A stretch of DNA of 8,617 bases from CAWFKW01 sp964568655 (GTDB lineage: Bacteria; Bacteroidota; Ignavibacteria; Tepidaquicellales; OLB5): contig CAZMRG010000133.1 in assembly GCA_964568655.1 (NCBI GenBank), forward strand, positions 1 to 8,617, in the 5' to 3' direction. Positions 7,091 through 8,617 of the stretch are shown piece after piece. Made by a program: the position numbers and the translations under genes. Position 1 is the first letter of the stretch. Each line of letters opens with the position of its first letter. The notes below the pieces were generated by a model. That model saw only the letters and a list, made by a program, of their open reading frames with translations. It was not told the origin of the DNA and searched no databases.

Positions 7091-7645
7091 CTAAGCAGAT
7101 TCTTTCTTCGTCGCTTTTTTCTTCTTCTTCGCCGGCGCCTTTTCTTCGGTTGCGGCGGCTTTCTTTGTTTTCTTCTTCTGCTTGGGTTTTGACTCTTTCG
7201 AATCAGTCTTTTTTTCGGCGGCAGTTGTTTCAGCGGTTGTTTGCTGCTGCTGGCCCGTATTATAATCTACAAACTCAATTATCGCCATTTCCGCAGCATC
7301 GCCTAAGCGCCTTCCAAGCTTCAATACCCTTGTATATCCGCCGTTACGGGCTGCGATTTTTGGAGCTATCTCTTCGAATAAAGTAGTAATTGCTCCCTTA
7401 TCCTGAAGAAATTTATTCGCTTCTCTTCTCAAATGAACGCCGTAAGCCGGTTTATCAGCTTTGGATAAATGCGCTTTCTTAGATTTTGTCAATAACGGCT
7501 CAACAAACCTGCGTAACTCTTTAGCTTTCGCCAAAGTAGTTTCGATCTTTTTGTTCTGTATCAAAGATACAGACATATTTGCGAGCATCGCCTTCCTGTG
7601 CGGAGCGGTCCTGCTTAATTTTCTGCCTTTTCGTCTATGTATCAT
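7091..7645 (-). CDS. rplQ: 50S ribosomal protein L17 with long basic tail
   Basis: Large-subunit ribosomal protein near the peptide exit tunnel. Residues 1 to about 130 are a standard L17: MIHRRKGRKLSRTAPHRKAM at the start, then the IETTLAKAKELRRFVEPLLT signature at 34-53, RNGGYTRVLKLGRRLGDAAEMAIIE at 100-124. Bacterial L17 is usually about 115-130 residues, with longer forms in Bacteroidota. Here residues 131-184 add a Gln-rich hinge and a Lys/Ala/Glu-rich low-complexity tail resembling histone H1-like tails. The tail is in frame with no sign of a frameshift. The ATG at 7645 lies 22 bp after the rpoA stop, without a good Shine-Dalgarno sequence. The rpoA-rplQ pair is the normal end of the alpha operon. 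The tail codons form a purine-rich coding strand, which could be prone to slippage. Confidence 0.97.
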   Translation of the reverse strand: MIHRRKGRKLSRTAPHRKAMLANMSVSLIQNKKIETTLAKAKELRRFVEPLLTKSKKAHLSKADKPAYGVHLRREANKFLQDKGAITTLFEEIAPKIAARNGGYTRVLKLGRRLGDAAEMAIIEFVDYNTGQQQQTTAETTAAEKKTDSKESKPKQKKKTKKAAATEEKAPAKKKKKATKKESA

Positions 7646-7667
7646 TTATAACTCTGTAATATGCTGA

Positions 7668-8617
7668 TTATTGATTAGCTGTTTCAGTGCCTATGTATTT
7701 ATCTACGTCCATGCCAAAGCTTAAACCGTTTTCCTGGAGTATTTCGCCAAGCTCGGCAAGCGACTTTCTTCCGAAATTCCTGAATTGAAGCATTTCAACT
7801 TCCTGGTGCCTTACCAGATCTCCAAGAGTCTTTATGTTTGCCGAACGCAAACAGTTCTGGGCCCTGACCGAAAGTTTCAGCTCGTCCACATTTGTAAGAA
7901 GCATTTTGCGGATCCTGGCAAATTCAGTTTCTTCTTCCTTGGGAACAACTTTCTTTTCTTCTACAACTTTATTGAAGTTCTGGAACAGCTGAATATGATC
8001 GTTCAGTATTCCGGCAGCCTGCGTTAACGAATCTGTAGGCGTAATAGAACCGTCTGTTGTGATCTCAAGTATCAGCTTTTCATAATCGGTTTTCTGCCCA
8101 ACCCTTGTGTACTGGATATCATATTTCACATTCTTTATAGGAGTGAAAATAGAGTCAATTGGAATCAACAGAAGATCCTGGTCAGGCTCTTTGTTATCCT
8201 CAGCGGGCACATATCCTATCCCGGAACCAATATGAAGCGTAATGGTCACGTCAGCGCTTTTATTAAGCGTTGCTATGTGATGATTAGGATTGAGGATCTC
8301 AAATTCCTCTGTCGCTTCCTGTATATGCCTCGCGACAAATTCAACAGGTCCTTTTAACCTTAATTCAACTTTATTAGAACCTTTTACGTTCTGTTTAAAA
8401 CGCACCTCTTTCAGGTTCAGGATAATTTCAGAAACATCTTCAACAACGTCTTTGATAGTAGTAAATTCATGAGGTACGTTGTTAAGCTTGATCCCTGTTA
8501 TTGCCGTTCCGGGAAGAGAGGATATTAACACCCTTCTTAAAGCGTTTCCGAGCGTAACCGCATAGCCTTTTTCCAATGGCTGCAATATGAACCTGCCGAA
8601 TATCTTTGTCTGGGATT
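7668..8617 (-). CDS. rpoA: RNA polymerase alpha subunit, 5' end beyond window
   Basis: Alpha subunit that dimerises to seed polymerase assembly and contacts activators and UP elements. 315 residues are visible and probably only the first 10-20 are missing. The N-terminal domain begins at IFGRFILQPLEKGY, with GNALRRVLISSLPG forming the dimerisation and beta-contact region. An acidic linker (VVEEKKVVPKEEETEF) leads to the C-terminal domain, starting near visible residue 240. That domain keeps the DNA-contact residues: Arg and Asn in SVRAQNCL (251 and 254 of the visible part) and the Gly, Lys and Ser of FGRKSL. A TTG at 8585 is internal (the Leu before QPLEKG) and not the start, because family-typical sequence continues upstream to the edge. 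The NHHIATLN and GYVPAEDN segments resemble Chlorobi alpha subunits. It is followed by rplQ in the same operon. Confidence 0.97.
   Translation of the reverse strand, partial: SQTKIFGRFILQPLEKGYAVTLGNALRRVLISSLPGTAITGIKLNNVPHEFTTIKDVVEDVSEIILNLKEVRFKQNVKGSNKVELRLKGPVEFVARHIQEATEEFEILNPNHHIATLNKSADVTITLHIGSGIGYVPAEDNKEPDQDLLLIPIDSIFTPIKNVKYDIQYTRVGQKTDYEKLILEITTDGSITPTDSLTQAAGILNDHIQLFQNFNKVVEEKKVVPKEEETEFARIRKMLLTNVDELKLSVRAQNCLRSANIKTLGDLVRHQEVEMLQFRNFGRKSLAELGEILQENGLSFGMDVDKYIGTETANQ

Noticed and set aside
8583..8585. TTG as the start of rpoA
   Set aside because: The upstream codons continue a typical alpha N-terminus (IFGRFI) to the window edge, so this TTG is an internal leucine.
1..8617. 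CRISPR array, mobile element, toxin-antitoxin, defence or biosynthetic cluster
   Set aside because: I saw no regularly spaced direct repeats, transposase motifs, terminal inverted repeats or small paired genes. Nearly all the DNA is accounted for by recognised core genes.

Overview
The window is a run of nine housekeeping genes, all on the minus strand, from an organism of moderate-to-low GC. Transcription runs from right to left: rpoA (5' end cut off), rplQ, engB, a class V aminotransferase, a D-2-hydroxyacid dehydrogenase, dnaN, recF, a DUF721/dciA gene and gyrB (3' end cut off). I see no rRNA, tRNA, mobile element, CRISPR array, phage gene or defence gene.

The protein sequences suggest the Bacteroidota/Chlorobiota side of the tree, most likely an Ignavibacteria- or Chlorobi-like lineage. 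The RNA polymerase alpha subunit resembles Chlorobi alpha from memory (an ITGIK..NVPHEF segment, HIATLN, and GYVPAEDN before TRVGQKTDYEK). Most start codons lack a Shine-Dalgarno sequence, which fits that group, and the intergenic DNA is AT-rich. This placement is inference from motif recall, not from a search.

Right part (6400-8617): transcription and ribosome genes. rpoA and rplQ are the usual end of the large ribosomal-protein operon. L17 carries an unusual lysine/alanine-rich tail. A 100-bp spacer leads to engB, a GTPase of 50S assembly. Middle (4309-6377): a tightly coupled two-gene unit, with the aminotransferase stop overlapping the dehydrogenase TTG start by 4 bp. Together they look like the first two steps of phosphorylated serine synthesis (SerC-like and SerA-like), or the related oxidation/transamination pair of pyridoxal phosphate synthesis. 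Left part (1-4165): a replication and repair cluster in the classic order dnaN-recF-dciA-gyrB, packed with gaps of 2-3 bp or an overlap. The clamp, the gap-repair protein, the likely helicase-loading factor and the gyrase B subunit are probably co-transcribed from a promoter in the 143-bp spacer upstream of dnaN.

The main oddities are the absence of dnaA directly upstream of dnaN, a GC-rich patch in the dnaN leader that is open in a shifted frame of the dehydrogenase, a Ser/Glu-rich insertion in the clamp, and the basic L17 tail. I found no convincing new system. The window is mostly ordinary core genome with an uncommon join between the ribosomal and replication clusters.
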